Positions 1-10,768 of a DNA stretch of 40,000 bases are shown here, piece by piece. The position numbers and the translations under genes are program-made. The notes under the pieces were generated by a model that was not told the DNA's origin, did not search any database, and saw only the letters and a program-made list of their open reading frames with translations. Within the stretch, counting starts at the first letter, position 1. Each line of letters starts with the position of its first letter. The stretch is taken from the NCBI GenBank assembly GCA_014529385.2, contig CM043958.1, positions 91,931,435 through 91,971,434 on the forward strand, read 5' to 3'. Origin of the DNA: Adiantum capillus-veneris. Lineage: Eukaryota > Streptophyta > Polypodiopsida > Polypodiales > Pteridaceae.

Positions 1-2650
1 CGATTTCTTGATATAATAAGGTTTTTCCTATTCATACACCTTGAAATCTATGCAAAATCTTGTTTTGATGAAAAATTATATTCAATTTACGAAAATTATG
101 TTAAAACTCCATTAAACTTTTACATCTTAGAACTTATCACCATAATCTTCATTTGGTATTAATTTTGGAAAGATTAAAATTTGGCTATGTTCTATACCTC
201 ATAACTAACCTAAGCTATGAACGTGACCTATTAAAAAAAATAAATTAGCTTCACCAAATGATTATGACAAGTTGCTCGAAAAATGGGACACGTTAGTGTA
301 TCTTTGATCCCAAAGGTTATATTTGACCTTCGAGGACAATAATAAAATCTATCTTAGAGATACCCCTCACCAAGGGTCTATGCGAGAATTATACAATTTA
401 CATGTTTATACAATTTCAATACACATTAGAATTGTTGAAGCGATAACTCAGGGGAGGAGCTCTCAACGCATCTAAACGTAGCATGTACTTTAAGCCATGA
501 GTCAGACTGCATCCAAAGGTTAGGGTGAATATATGTGTACACTACATTGCGGGGGGGGGAGAGAGAGAGAGAGAGAGATTGGACAGTGAAATAGAGTGCA
601 TAGATGACACAGGACAATGACACAAGAGAATATTTTAATTCCCCCTTTAAATGAAATACGCAAACCATGAATTAATGCATAACAAAATCTGGGTATACCA
701 TAACTTCAAAACCATAAATGACTAAGTAAAAGCACCGACCCTGTGTGGGATTGACTGGTCCACCCATCCACATCAACTCCTACTACGAATAGAGAGAATT
801 TCACTTAGGCGAGAGCGAGCCAGAACACCTTTAACTTACCTGAGCCAGACATAAGCCAAGGTCACTTTGCCTCCCTCCATGAGCCCGAGCTCTGAATGGA
901 TTCCAAATACTAGCAGGTGGTAGGAAATCAACACCAACCATACCAATTTAGGTGCCATGCATCTTCGGTGTCACATCGGGTGTTTAGACCAATCCAAGGC
1001 AAGATCCCCGACGTGTTATTCATGTAGGTCATTCAACCCTGATGCACTAATCATGTAGATGAGCCTAACAAAAAAGACGAAGATCTAGGCAACACCCTGA
1101 TCTAGCAAAGCCCCAATTGAACCTTTCATCTAAGACTAAGCGATGTAGGTGATCCTAATCTTGTATTGATGTTTTCATGAGAAACATAACACATGAGTCC
1201 ATTGAAAATTGCATCTTGCATATGCACAAACAATCCTTTCCAAAGCAATCAGACAATACAAGGTCTCTACCCTTACACCTGTGGCATAATCTATCAAACC
1301 TCTTCATAATCTTAAACCAAAGCCAAAAACCATAATCAAATCCTCATCACATGGGTGAGCATTCCACCCTACTCTGGGTGATGCACCTTCATCCTGCAAA
1401 ACCATCTTTAGCACATGACATCACAAAAATCTAGGCAGCATTTCGTCAGCATAACCATAATCAAAAAATAAATAATCCTAGAGCCACACTAGCTTCCACA
1501 ATCAAAATCCCCAACCAAAACCATAAGGGATCTTCATCCCCTGCCCATAAACCATTCTGCCTCACTGAATCGACTCCCACACTTGGAGTTTTGACTATAC
1601 ATGTTGTAGTCAAACTAAGCCAACACACATAACCCTTATAGGACGAATTTGTATGCATAAAAATAATTCCAACCAATGACTAAAAATAATCTCAAAACAC
1701 CATTTAGGAAGTTTTTCACCATGCATAATTCATGTACCACGACCGCATCGCACCCCCCTTGCACATAGAGCTAGTTTTGACTTAGAAGACTGGAAAGTAG
1801 TACACACATGCACATGAAACATTCACATCTATCCTTGAGGTTCCATACATCATACAACATCACCTCATCAACCCAATCATGACACAAAACAACCTCACTG
1901 CTTTGATCAATCATATGCCATTACTTCATAAGTAGGTGCAAAACAATTTTTTCTTATTTTTGGACGCACACTCGACATACAAAAAGAAGTTTTTGATTTC
2001 ATACCAATGTATTCAGCTCAACCCTATAACATAGAATAACATCTTGTCACATCACTTCACCCATATGAAACTCATGCTAACAAACTTGACACGAAATGAA
2101 AGTCGTTTTATGTAAAACTATCCATAGAGACCGAGTTGGATAACCATACATCCACGCATAAGTTTATGAATATCGAACACATGAAATCAAATGAAAAAAC
2201 AACCCATAAAACATATATGTAAAGTACGTGTAGTGTGGATGTGTGTGCACGGTGCGATGCGAGAGAGGGGAGAGGAGAGACCATGATGTGTGGGTGGAGT
2301 AAACCTCTAGAGTGAGAGGAGCCCCTTATTCTTTGGTATATGAAGAATAAGGTATGTACACACAGTGGGTGGTCAGACGCCGTCAACAAATGCCCGGCCC
2401 CAAGCAAAAGATGCAACGCCTTTACCTCGACAATCTTCCACTTAAAGGTGATGCACCAACAAGTGAGTTCTACTAGCTAAACTACTAGTATATACAAAAA
2501 AACTGGTGAGAGACTCTCTCAATTTATGCCCAATGGCTCACTCAGTCAATATACATGCAGCTGTATCGGCTCTAGTGATAAACGAGTGTGCATATCCACG
2601 CTAGAGCCTGTAAGTAAATCTCACAGATAACTCTATACGGCCTGCAAAGC
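1..2650. other. Non-coding AT-rich flank
   Basis: No open frame here has recognisable protein character. The longest frames (80-102 codons, minus strand) are low in complexity and match no family I know. A G9-(GA)n run at 551-578 is the only simple repeat of note. The stretch adjoins the copia remnant on its right and could include that element's missing 3' half and LTR, but I could not find a matching LTR pair. Confidence 0.5.
551..578. repeat. G9 followed by (GA)n microsatellite
   Basis: Nine G residues are followed by an uninterrupted GA dinucleotide run. It is a simple repeat with no associated gene. Confidence 0.9.
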
Positions 2651-2671
2651 TCCATGATGCATCATAGCATG

Positions 2672-3785
2672 TCAATCATCATACGATTGAAAATCCCTGC
2701 TGCAAATGCTTCCATTGCAACTGCTAGGTTGGGCCTTGACACTTGTAGGTCGTACATGCACTGCATCATCAGGACTACCCATCGCGTATGGATGTGTCAT
2801 GGGCAACATTGGGATGGTTACTTCCCTCTCACCCATAGGTGACACTTTGCATCCTTTCATCAACTCATCATCCTCTAGCACGAGCATATCAAAGAACTCT
2901 ATGCCCGTCATCTCTACCTTTGTCTCTAGGGAGAATATCTGCTCTACCTCTGCCTGTATAGACTCTGATAACACTTATTGTGTCTCACTAGAGCACTGTC
3001 ACTTTACATCTATCTCTACATAGTCTACTCACATATTTTGCATAGCTAAATGCTCTGTCTGGTGAAGCATAGTGGAGCTGACTCGCGAAGGAGACACGTC
3101 TCGTCTCTTGCTCAATGCATGCCAGAGCAACAGAACTGAGAGTATACCGTCTCAAACCTCAGATACATGCATAGGATATACCAAGCCATTGTGGGCTCCC
3201 CTATCAATCACTAGTGATCCGCAATGCATTTGGAAAGATTGCTCTCTAAGTAGTGTCTGACACCCACAATCTGCTAACTATCTCACCGAAAGCAAGCTAT
3301 GTCTTAGTTGAGGAACATAGCACATATGTCGTAGCATATAGGATGCACCATTAGGCAATGACAAACAAACATCTCTTGCACGTGCCATGTCAAACGTCGA
3401 ACCATCAGCCAAGCGTAGACATCCAAAACTCTCATTAGAAAAAGTGTTAAACCACTCACAATGTGGTGTGACGTGGAAAAACAACATCGTCATCTAGCAA
3501 CCAACGAGGAGAAGTATCACCTCTTGAAGACATGTAAGCAGGAGGAATGTTATAGGTAAACATGACAACATTGTTACTAGAATATGAAGCCACCGCTCTA
3601 GCATGTGTCAAAACCTTGTTTGCATCACGCATAGATCTCTGCTGTTGTTTCATACATCTGAAACAACGATGGCTAATGTGCCCTATGTGACTGCCATGCT
3701 GACATCGCATGTATTGGAAACTACGAGACCACCGTCTCTTACGAGTCATCATTGTCACCTTTGAACTGTCACATATACCTACCAT
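2672..3785 (-). pseudogene. Ty1/copia gag-protease-integrase linker remnant
   Basis: Minus-strand frames show pieces in the order expected of a copia polyprotein. First comes a His/Cys-rich stretch like a nucleocapsid zinc knuckle (around 3,660-3,720). Next is WLLDDD at about 3,500, where a copia protease has its WLLDSGAS-type active site, and then, after a frame change, FHVTPHCEWF, LADGSTFD and LPNGASYMLRHMCYVP ending LRHSLLSVR (3,278-3,493). That run is characteristic of the copia protease-to-integrase linker. Further left (about 3,060-3,270) GSLVIDRG, LVYPMHVS and LLWHA resemble the GAG-pre-integrase domain. Frameshifts and stops separate the pieces. No integrase core, RT or RNase H is recognisable to the left, so the element is truncated. 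The piece at 2,672-2,974 lies in the right direction but has no recognisable domain. Confidence 0.75.
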
Positions 3786-5239
3786 AAGTGAATGTCAAAG
3801 TGGGTGATCACTCAACCACTACACAATCATGAAAATCATGATCAATCGCATCAAAATCGATGCTACCATATGCATAAAATCAACACCATAATCTGCTATC
3901 TGCAAGCACACAATCTGGGACAAACAACTCAACCAAGCGTAAAGTGCATAATCATATACGCAAGTAGTGAGCGAACATTCTCAAAATGCATCGCACAAGA
4001 AAACTGCCTGCAAAAATTTGCCAAAAAACCTGTAAATCCAATGACTACCTATAATCTATAGCCACATGAGCATATGCAAGTGGCAAAACATGTCAAAAGT
4101 GGGAGTCAAACTCAACCACTAAACCATTAGTGAGAAAAGTTACAGATACACATAAAACATGACAAGGATCGGGGGGAAATCCGACAAAGTTTCCCTTGAA
4201 AACTAAGTAAAAACTCAAAAATCTCACCAAAACTGCATGAAAATAGACACTCAGTGTCTTACAAAACAGATACACAAATGGTATACATGCAACTAACAAA
4301 ACATTGGCAATGAAGCTCACTCTTGAATGAGTGGCTCTATGGACGACTGCACTTATCCAAGAAATGTAGTAAACCTGTGAATCTACTACTTGGGAGCTAT
4401 ACCTAGCTCAATCTGTATCTGCATATGTAGACATAGCATGAAATTGACAAAATCGTGCTAAAACCACTGTCTAGAATGCCCCACACAGTCATACATGAGA
4501 ACTACCAAGTGTGTCGCATAATCTATACTGCAAGGAATGTGCAAACTCAGAGCAAACTGCCTAAAATCTGGTGCACAATACCTCGTTGGTTTGTAAACAT
4601 GTCGACATGAATCTAGAAACAAATGTCGTCCAAAACCCGAGCTTACTTGTGGGAAAACCTCTCGAGAATGGACCATTGAAGCCATATATGTTGGTGTGTG
4701 TGGTGGCAAAGCAAGGAAATGGGGTACCGTCAAAGTTGAAACAACGTTGGGGGGGGGGGGGGGGCACTACAAAGCCGTCGAGCCTCTCTAGATGCGGGCT
4801 AGAGGAGAGCCAATGTTGCTACCGCTCGATCTATCTCCAGGGAAGTTGAAGTCAAGGAGCTGTGTTCATCGGAGCAAAAACCACTCCAGTGTGGGAGAGT
4901 GGACATGATGGCAAAGCTACGTTGGAGGAGAGCCGAAATACTCTCGCTCGCTCTTTCTAGAGGCCGAGAAAAATTCTTGATGTCTTCTTCCACCACCGAA
5001 CAAAATCGCGCCAACCGAATCGCCAAATCGATGTTGAAACCAATGCCGAGCCTGATATCAAAGCTGTCTAGAAGAAAACCATTGAAACACTGATGTCGAG
5101 AAGAAAAAGACCGCCATTGGAGGATGTTGTGTCACTGCCGGGGAAAAACGGGCTCACTCATCAATGCTAGCACACGCGTGTATGTGTGTGCATGCACGCG
5201 TTGAGTGAACACTCTCTCTCTTTCTCTCTTCTCTTCGCA

Positions 5240-5240
<1 letters not shown>
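3786..5240. other. Non-coding interval with a G16 run
   Basis: There is no convincing coding region. This may be the decayed 5' portion (gag, leader, LTR) of the copia remnant to the left, but I see no primer site or paired LTR. A run of 16 G residues at 4,749-4,764 stands out. Short frames on both strands here lack domain motifs. Confidence 0.45.

Positions 5241-5312
<72 letters not shown>
5241..5312. repeat. Compound (CT)n-(TATC)n microsatellite
   Basis: An uninterrupted CT dinucleotide run passes directly into a tetranucleotide ATCT/TATC run of about nine units. Confidence 0.95.
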
Positions 5313-5314
<2 letters not shown>

Positions 5315-5433
5315 GATGCTACTCGCTTTATGTAGCTTCTTTCCGCTCTTCGCTCTCTACTGAGAGTGTGTGAACACACCCTTAGCGAATCAAAAGATTT
5401 TTATTATTTTTTTCTTTTTTTGCTTGCTTGAAC

Positions 5434-5472
5434 TGTGTGTGTGTGTGTGTGTGTGTAACACACACACACACA
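5434..5472. repeat. (TG)n-AA-(CA)n inverted microsatellite
   Basis: A TG dinucleotide run is followed after two bases by a CA run, giving a nearly perfect inverted repeat able to fold into a hairpin. A shorter GTGTGTG-TT-CACACAC copy lies about 100 bp to the right at roughly 5,571-5,588. Confidence 0.9.
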
Positions 5473-5479
5473 ACTTGCG

Positions 5480-7425
5480 CAATGTTGATTGGCTTCCCAA
5501 CTTTCAGAACCTTGATGCAATGCTCAGCATTGTTGAGGCTTCAAATTTCTAGGCTGCCTTTTGTGCCAAGTGTGTGTGTTCACACACAAGCATACACAAA
5601 AGCTTTGGTAATGGATTAACATTGTTGCCCCCTCTTAAAGCTCCAATTTGCTACAATCCCAAGCTCAGTTCTTGATTGGCTTTCCTTGCTTTCGATTTCT
5701 ACAGTTGCACTCCCCCAAGCACTCAATTGACCTACAGATGCCGCTTTCAAATGTTGCTTTGCAACACTTTCCCATGTTGAGCTTGAGTTCTCAACATGGA
5801 TTCCTCCTCGATGAGCAAAGAGCTGAGATCATCAAATTCCACCTTTTCCTTCTTGATTTGTAGCCAAAGTGTCCTAGACACTATAATGAAATATGGCTAT
5901 AACATTGACTGTAGCAGAAATTATAATATGAGCATTTCCTTTAAGAGAATTATTAAAGAGCATAAGAAGAGTAATTAATCAAAGGTAGCAAAATGAACAT
6001 TACACCTAATTAGCTTTGCATGAACAATACTTGTAAGAGAGAGAGAAAGGGTTAGAGAAATTGACAACAGTTGAGGACCGGATATACTTGGAGCCGGTCC
6101 CCCCTCCAAAAGGATTTTGTATTATAGATTCTCCCATGTAGAGAGACTTGGTACAATACAAGATTTGTGTTCCTTGAGACCTCGTTGGTGCCATGAAGAT
6201 GGAAAGCTTCATGCACCAAGATTACGCCCTTAACTATCTTACCAAAGCATTAACTTGTCCCCAGCCTCAGTCCCAAGACCTCAAACACCTTCGAAGGTGG
6301 AGAGAGCTGGGAATGAGGGTAGGAAAGAGAAAGAAGAAGTAACATACGAGAAAGAAATAGACTCCTCACTTGTATACTCTTGTAGCTTAGCATAGCATAG
6401 TAGCTTAGTAATGGAGATGAAGAAGATGGCAAGCTTGCACTTTTGAGCATGGTTCTTGGTTGGACTTGCATTCCATAGCCAAGAGTTGTTGGTGTAGGCT
6501 CTCAACTTCTCAAGCTTGGAGAAGGAGATGAAGTTCTTGCACAATACACTATGAGAATGAGAGTGTGTGTGAGTGTGTGTGAGAGAGAGTATATGGTCAA
6601 GCTACCCCCCTCCTTGCTTGGGTCGACCCCCTCTTCTAGCTCTTCCTTGAATATGATTGGACCTCCTCAAGCTTAGCCAATCACATGATTTTTGCTTATC
6701 AAGCAACAAGGGTAGCATTAGGAAAAGTTCCCTTCTTACCCCTTTGAGAGAGAGGGCTTGAATGATGCTTGAAAAATTAGAGGCCAACCAATAGGCTTTA
6801 GGCACTACATGAGGGCAGCATGTGTAGGTGCTTGACATGTGTCCTTATTACCTCTTGAGTCTTGGGCTTGCCTTGAGTGTGTATGTGTGTGTGTGTGTAT
6901 TCTCTCTCATGCCCCTACCTTTAGGGCTTGCCCCACCCTTTGTAGGGATCATGTTGACTTTGGAACACCACAAGCCCCTCAAGCGCCTTTGTCATGAAGC
7001 ACCTCAAGCACCTTAGTCAGTTCAAGCACAACAAGCACCTCAAGCACCTTAGTCAGCTCAAGAACGACAAGCACCTCAAGCATCTTAGTCAGCTCAAGCA
7101 CGACAAGCACCTCAAGCACATGCTTAGCTTGTCTAAGGTGTAAAATACCCTAAGTTCCTAGGTCTAAGGACTTTTAACACTAACCTTTGGAGGTCTTTAA
7201 TGAAGCTAACCCTAAGGTCTTTTAAGCTCCATTATCTGGTCATTACTCTTTGATAGACCGTCTCCCTTTTGGACCGTTGCCTTCTTTCCCTTTGGTCTTG
7301 TGCTGAGATAGATCTAAAAGCACATGTCTTTATTCTAACTCTTGCTCCCGTTTATTTCCCTACATTAATTATCAGTTCAATATGAGAAAATCATTTGGGT
7401 TAGTTAGATATTAGATTTTATGACA
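5480..7425 (-). other. Possible 3' LTR region of the interrupted chromovirus
   Basis: The stretch has no believable coding sequence. Its right edge, read on the minus strand, starts TGTCATAAAA immediately after a purine-rich tract, which is where a 3' LTR should begin. I could not find the partner LTR beyond the primer site at 26,840-26,851, nor the left boundary. It contains a 36-bp minisatellite (6,997-7,125), CA/GA-rich tracts around 6,560-6,590 and a GT run near 6,880. Calling it an LTR is inference from position only. Confidence 0.35.
6997..7125. repeat. 36-bp minisatellite, about 3.5 copies
   Basis: Units begin at 6,997, 7,033, 7,069 and 7,105, exactly 36 bp apart, each opening AAGCACCTCAAGCA. 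A more diverged partial copy precedes the array at about 6,972. The length is a multiple of three, but the frames carry stops and nothing suggests coding. Confidence 0.9.
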
Positions 7426-7440
7426 TTATCTCTCTCTTGG
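7426..7440 (-). promoter_or_regulatory. Polypurine tract of the interrupted chromovirus
   Basis: On the minus strand a purine-rich AAGAGAGAGATAA sits directly before a TG dinucleotide, downstream of a CGAGGACGAA motif. Ty3/gypsy elements commonly carry such a GAGGACGA...purine block just before the 3' LTR, where it primes plus-strand DNA synthesis. It lies about 340 bp past the chromodomain frame, at the expected place. Confidence 0.6.
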
Positions 7441-7775
7441 AATCATATTCGTCCTCGACTATGAGGTAGAGAAGATAAAGCCTTATTCATTAGTCTATGT
7501 TCCTTAGCGGTTAGAGGATCCCTTTTTACCCTATGACATCATTCCAAACTGGATGACTACTCCATTTGGTGCTTGGGAGACTTAGCTGCCACAAGCATGT
7601 CTGCTCTTTAGTCCATATCATATTTTCCAAAGTAGAGTGACAAATTCTACTTGGTGTTTGGGAGACGTCGTCATCATAAACATGATTCTAAGCATGCATA
7701 CTACTCAAATTTGTGCATTATAAAATGAGAGATCTAGTTTTATAAGACAAAGCATTAATCATTTAAAAGAAACAT

Positions 7776-8375
7776 TTACTCTAATGTAGCATTGTAAGCA
7801 TTGACAAGGTTCATACTATCCTTAAGCTGTGTTCCTTTCATCCATCTAGCATCTTCAAAAGGATTATTTTCGAACTTAATAAGATATCGTCGGATAATCT
7901 TACCATGGCGAAGTACCTTGTCCTCATGTCGAAGGATAGCTTCGGGTTGTAGCACCTCTTCTTGATCTTTGATTTCTGGGGGGTCTTCAATAACTGGTTC
8001 TCTTGGTGGCTCTCCTTTGTAAGGCTTGAGTAGGCTCACATGAAAAGCATTGTGTATGAGCCAATGGTTGGGCAACTTGAGTTGATAGACCATCTCATTG
8101 ATTGGTTTTCAGATTTGCAAGGGACCATAGTATCTTTTTGCTAATCTAGCATAATACTTTTGGTGGCCCGTAGGATTTTTGCCCGTAGTTTGCCTTAATC
8201 GAGCCTTGGGAAACTTAAGTAAGACCCAATCATTTCCTTTGAACGTTAAGGCCCTTCTGTGCTTGTTAGCAGTAGATTTTTGCCTTTGTTGGGAGATGGA
8301 TGTAGCCTCCTTAATCTTTTGGAAAGATTCTTGTAGGTCTAGGCTATACTCATCGGCAACGAAGATGGTCTTCAA
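7776..8375 (-). pseudogene. Chromovirus integrase C-terminus and chromodomain
   Basis: Two adjacent minus-strand frames are separated by a stop near 8,105. The upstream one (8,109-8,375) has the integrase C-terminal region with DWVLLK and the KYYARLAKRYYGPLQI stretch typical of gypsy integrase tails. The downstream one (7,776-8,093) has HNAFHVSLLKPY followed by a chromodomain: ILRHEDKVLRHGKIIRRYLI, then a KFENNPFEDARWM core with its conserved acidic-aromatic end. Chromodomains on plant chromovirus integrases steer integration to particular chromatin marks. This domain looks nearly complete although the element as a whole is dead. Confidence 0.85.
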
Positions 8376-8750
8376 TAATTGGTTCTCTTGGTGGCTCTCC
8401 TTTGTAAGACTTGAGTAGGCTCACGTGAAAAACCTTGTGTATGAGCCAATGGTTGGGAAACTCGAGTTGGTAGACCATCTCATTGATTGGTTTTCAGATT
8501 TGAAAGGGACCACAGTATCTTTTTGCTAATCTAGCATAATACTTTATGTGGCCCATAGGATTTTTGCCCATAGTTTTCTTTAATCGAGCCTTGGGAAACT
8601 TAAGTAAGACCAAATAGTTTTCTTTGAACGTTAAGTCCCTTCTGTGCTTGTTCGCTATAGATTTTTGCCTTTCTGGGAGATGGATAAAGCTCCCTTAATC
8701 TTTTGGAAAGATTCTTGTAGGTCTCGGCTATATTCATCGGCAGCGAAGAT
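7982..8750. repeat. 385-bp tandem duplication inside the chromovirus
   Basis: Copy A is 7,982-8,366 and copy B 8,367-8,750, abutting, with one small length difference. Both begin GGTCTTCAATAA and end GCGAAGAT or a close variant, and they agree at most positions throughout. The unit spans the integrase C-terminus and the linker before the chromodomain. Copy B is more decayed and is out of frame with the rest. Confidence 0.9.
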
Positions 8751-9050
8751 CTTCCCATGTACCTTAAGTAACAAGGGACTTTTAGGTCTTCCCTCAATGA
8801 TTTCAAAAGGTGCCTTTCCTATAGTAGTATGGATAGTGTATTTTACGCATACTCTACATGGTAGATACTTCTCCCATTGTGAGCATTGATCTACTTCTGT
8901 AACATAAGTCTTTAGTAGATCAAGGATTGTAGGTTAGCTATCTCACTTTGGCCATCCGTTTGTGAGTGATATGCCAAAGAGAAATTCAACCTTGTACTTA
9001 GGCTTTCAAAGAGACCTTTCTAGAAATTACTTGTCATCTAGGATCTATAT
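8751..9050 (-). pseudogene. Decayed integrase core of the chromovirus
   Basis: This connects the integrase N-terminal half (9,051-9,638) to the duplicated C-terminal block. Minus-strand translation gives short recognisable pieces broken by several stops and frame changes. The second catalytic Asp and the catalytic Glu regions cannot be identified as intact motifs. It is assigned by position between clear integrase pieces. Confidence 0.55.
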
Positions 9051-10183
9051 CTAACATGATGGATGTTGGCAATCCATGGTGTTTGAAAGCTGAGATATGA
9101 AGAGGGTTGCCATTTGCTGTGCCTTGATAGTCTTTTTGATAGGAATAAAGTGTGCTTGCTTGCTAAACCTATCAACTATGCTCCATATTCCCGTATTCCC
9201 ATGGATAGACTTGGGTAATCCAAAGATAAAATCCATGGATATACTCTCCCATGGCGAATTAGGGATTGGCAATGACTGGAGTAATCCAGGTTGCTTCCCT
9301 CTATCATACTTTGTCTTTTGGCATACCACACATTTTGAAACATACTCTTGTATGTCCACTTTAATGGTGGGAAAATAAAAATACGTCTTTACTCCTTGAA
9401 GAGTAGGTTGAATCCCTCTATGCCCTGCATAGGGAGGAGCATGGGATTCATACATCACTTTCTCATGAAGGGAGTGAGTAACACATAACTTGTTGCCATG
9501 GAGAAGATAACCATCCTGCAAGGTGAATGGTTCCTCTTTCTTCCCGAAGGCAAGGGCTGACATTATATCCCTAAAATGAGGGTCAATAGCACACTCATCT
9601 ATCATGGAAGATAGATCATTATGAGTTGCTATAGACATCGCATTTGCCCTTGGTCATCGTGATAGTGCATCAGCCACTTGATTATGATTACCAGCAATAT
9701 GAAAATTAAATTGCAAAAGGAAATTTGCCCACCTCATTTGTTTGTCGGAAAGCTTGGTTTGCGTCATGAAGTACTTGAGACTTTGGTGGTCCGTTCGTAA
9801 GATGAATGGAGTCCCCAATAGATAGTGCTTTCAGGTGTCTAGGGCATGTAGAATAGCTAGTAGTTCTTTTTCATATATGCCCAACACTTGTTCATCGGTA
9901 TTGAGTCTTCGACTTTCATATGCTATGGCATGCCCTTCTTGGAGTAAGACTGCTCCAAGTCAATCTCCACAAGCATCACATTGGACCTTAAATGGCTTTG
10001 AGAGGTCTAGTAGTGTAAGCACTGTTTGGTAGGTAAGCTTTTCTTTAAGCTTATCAAAAGAATTTTTCTCTTTAGCAGTCCATGCGTACTTAACGTTCTT
10101 TTTTGTTAAGTCATGTAATGGTCCTGCTATTTGAGAGGATTTTTCTATGAAGCGTCTATAGTATGCGCACATACCAATAAAGC
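9051..10183 (-). pseudogene. Chromovirus RT end, RNase H and integrase N-terminal half
   Basis: A single minus-strand frame reads through this stretch with only three in-frame stops, all TGA. It starts at the insertion point with FIGMCAYYRRFIEKSS, the connection after RT. RNase H follows, with the acidic residue in VQCDACGD, EKELLAILHALDT, LRTDHQSLKYFMTQ and a final QVADALSR. Integrase comes next: the zinc-binding HAPPYAGHRG and CVVCQK (HHCC finger), WESISMDFIFGLP with the first catalytic Asp, and VDRFSKQAHFIP. The frame is lost just after that. The right end is cut by the nested element at 10,184. Confidence 0.85.
10179..10183. repeat. Left target-site duplication (AAAGC)
   Basis: These five bases next to the left LTR equal those at 23,717-23,721 next to the right LTR. 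A five-base duplication is the size Ty3/gypsy integrases produce. It marks the precise insertion point in the chromovirus RT region. Confidence 0.95.
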
Positions 10184-10755
10184 TGTGCGCTCCTTGCCGC
10201 ACTGTCGAAGCAAGGGACTTGCCAATACACCGTATGCGAGCCACAAACGGCTCCAAGCACACAACAAGCCTAAACTAGCAAGCTCAAGAAAACAAAGGGT
10301 GTGTCACTCACCGCTCTACGCTCGCCTTCGTGGTGGATTCCTCGCCGCGATGAAGAAGAAGCTGCAGTCGTGCCGCGCTCAACCGCTTCGCCGCCGTCGT
10401 GCCTTCGTAATGCTCGATCGCACACACACTCTCCCTCTCTCTCTCTCTCACACACACACACAAGGAGGTGAAGAAGAAGAAGATGGAGATGGAGCAAGAG
10501 CACTCTTCAATTGCACAAATGAGAGAATGAGTGAATTTTAGGTTTAGTTGGCTTTTATAGGAGCTCACCCCATTCACACTTGGGCGCCCATGCTTAACCA
10601 ACTAATCCCTTGAATGTCCAAGTTAAAGTGCGCCTCTCATCGGCGATCACTCTACCTTTCCCTATTGGTCCGACAAGCCCGGTACCTGACTCTATCGAAT
10701 ACATAATACGCGTCCATCGTAGGTGATGGGTGTCCGTGTGCCGTGAGGGTTAACA
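10184..10755 (-). repeat. 3' LTR of the young element
   Basis: The 572-bp copy begins TGTGCGCTCC and ends GGGTTAACA on the plus strand. Compared by eye it matches 23,145-23,716 throughout, at a constant offset of 12,961. On the minus (sense) strand it carries TATAAAA (10,553-10,559) and, downstream, a compound GT/GA tract (10,421-10,463). All open frames within it are by-products. Confidence 0.97.
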
Positions 10756-10768
10756 TGCCCCCCTTCCT
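10756..10768 (-). promoter_or_regulatory. Polypurine tract of the young element
   Basis: Sense-strand AGGAAGGGGGGCA abuts the 3' LTR directly and follows a GAGGACGGAATC block 15-30 nt upstream. Position and composition are those of the primer for plus-strand DNA synthesis. Confidence 0.9.

Larger units (their letters stand above)
7426..10183 (-). mobile_element. 3' half of a degenerate Ty3/gypsy chromovirus
   Basis: This carries, in minus-strand order, the RT connection region, RNase H, integrase, chromodomain and polypurine tract. Its 5' half lies at 23,717-26,851 on the far side of a nested retrotransposon, and the flanking 5-bp AAAGC target duplication shows that the two were once contiguous. 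The RT text just right of the insertion and just left of it do not abut exactly as in typical relatives: some residues of the connection region seem to be missing, so an older deletion probably preceded the insertion. The element carries stops, frameshifts and internal duplications and is not functional. Confidence 0.85.

Noticed and set aside
4561-5093. Short frames of 64-92 codons on both strands around the G16 run
   Set aside because: They have no domain, overlap each other and are partly built on homopolymer G.
6997-7125. CRISPR-like array
   Set aside because: The 36-bp units are tandem without spacers and lie in a plant-type retroelement context.
10131-10601. Frames of 77-136 codons inside the left LTR, repeated at 23,008-23,562
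   Set aside because: They lie in the LTRs, are identical because the LTRs are, and have simple-repeat content.
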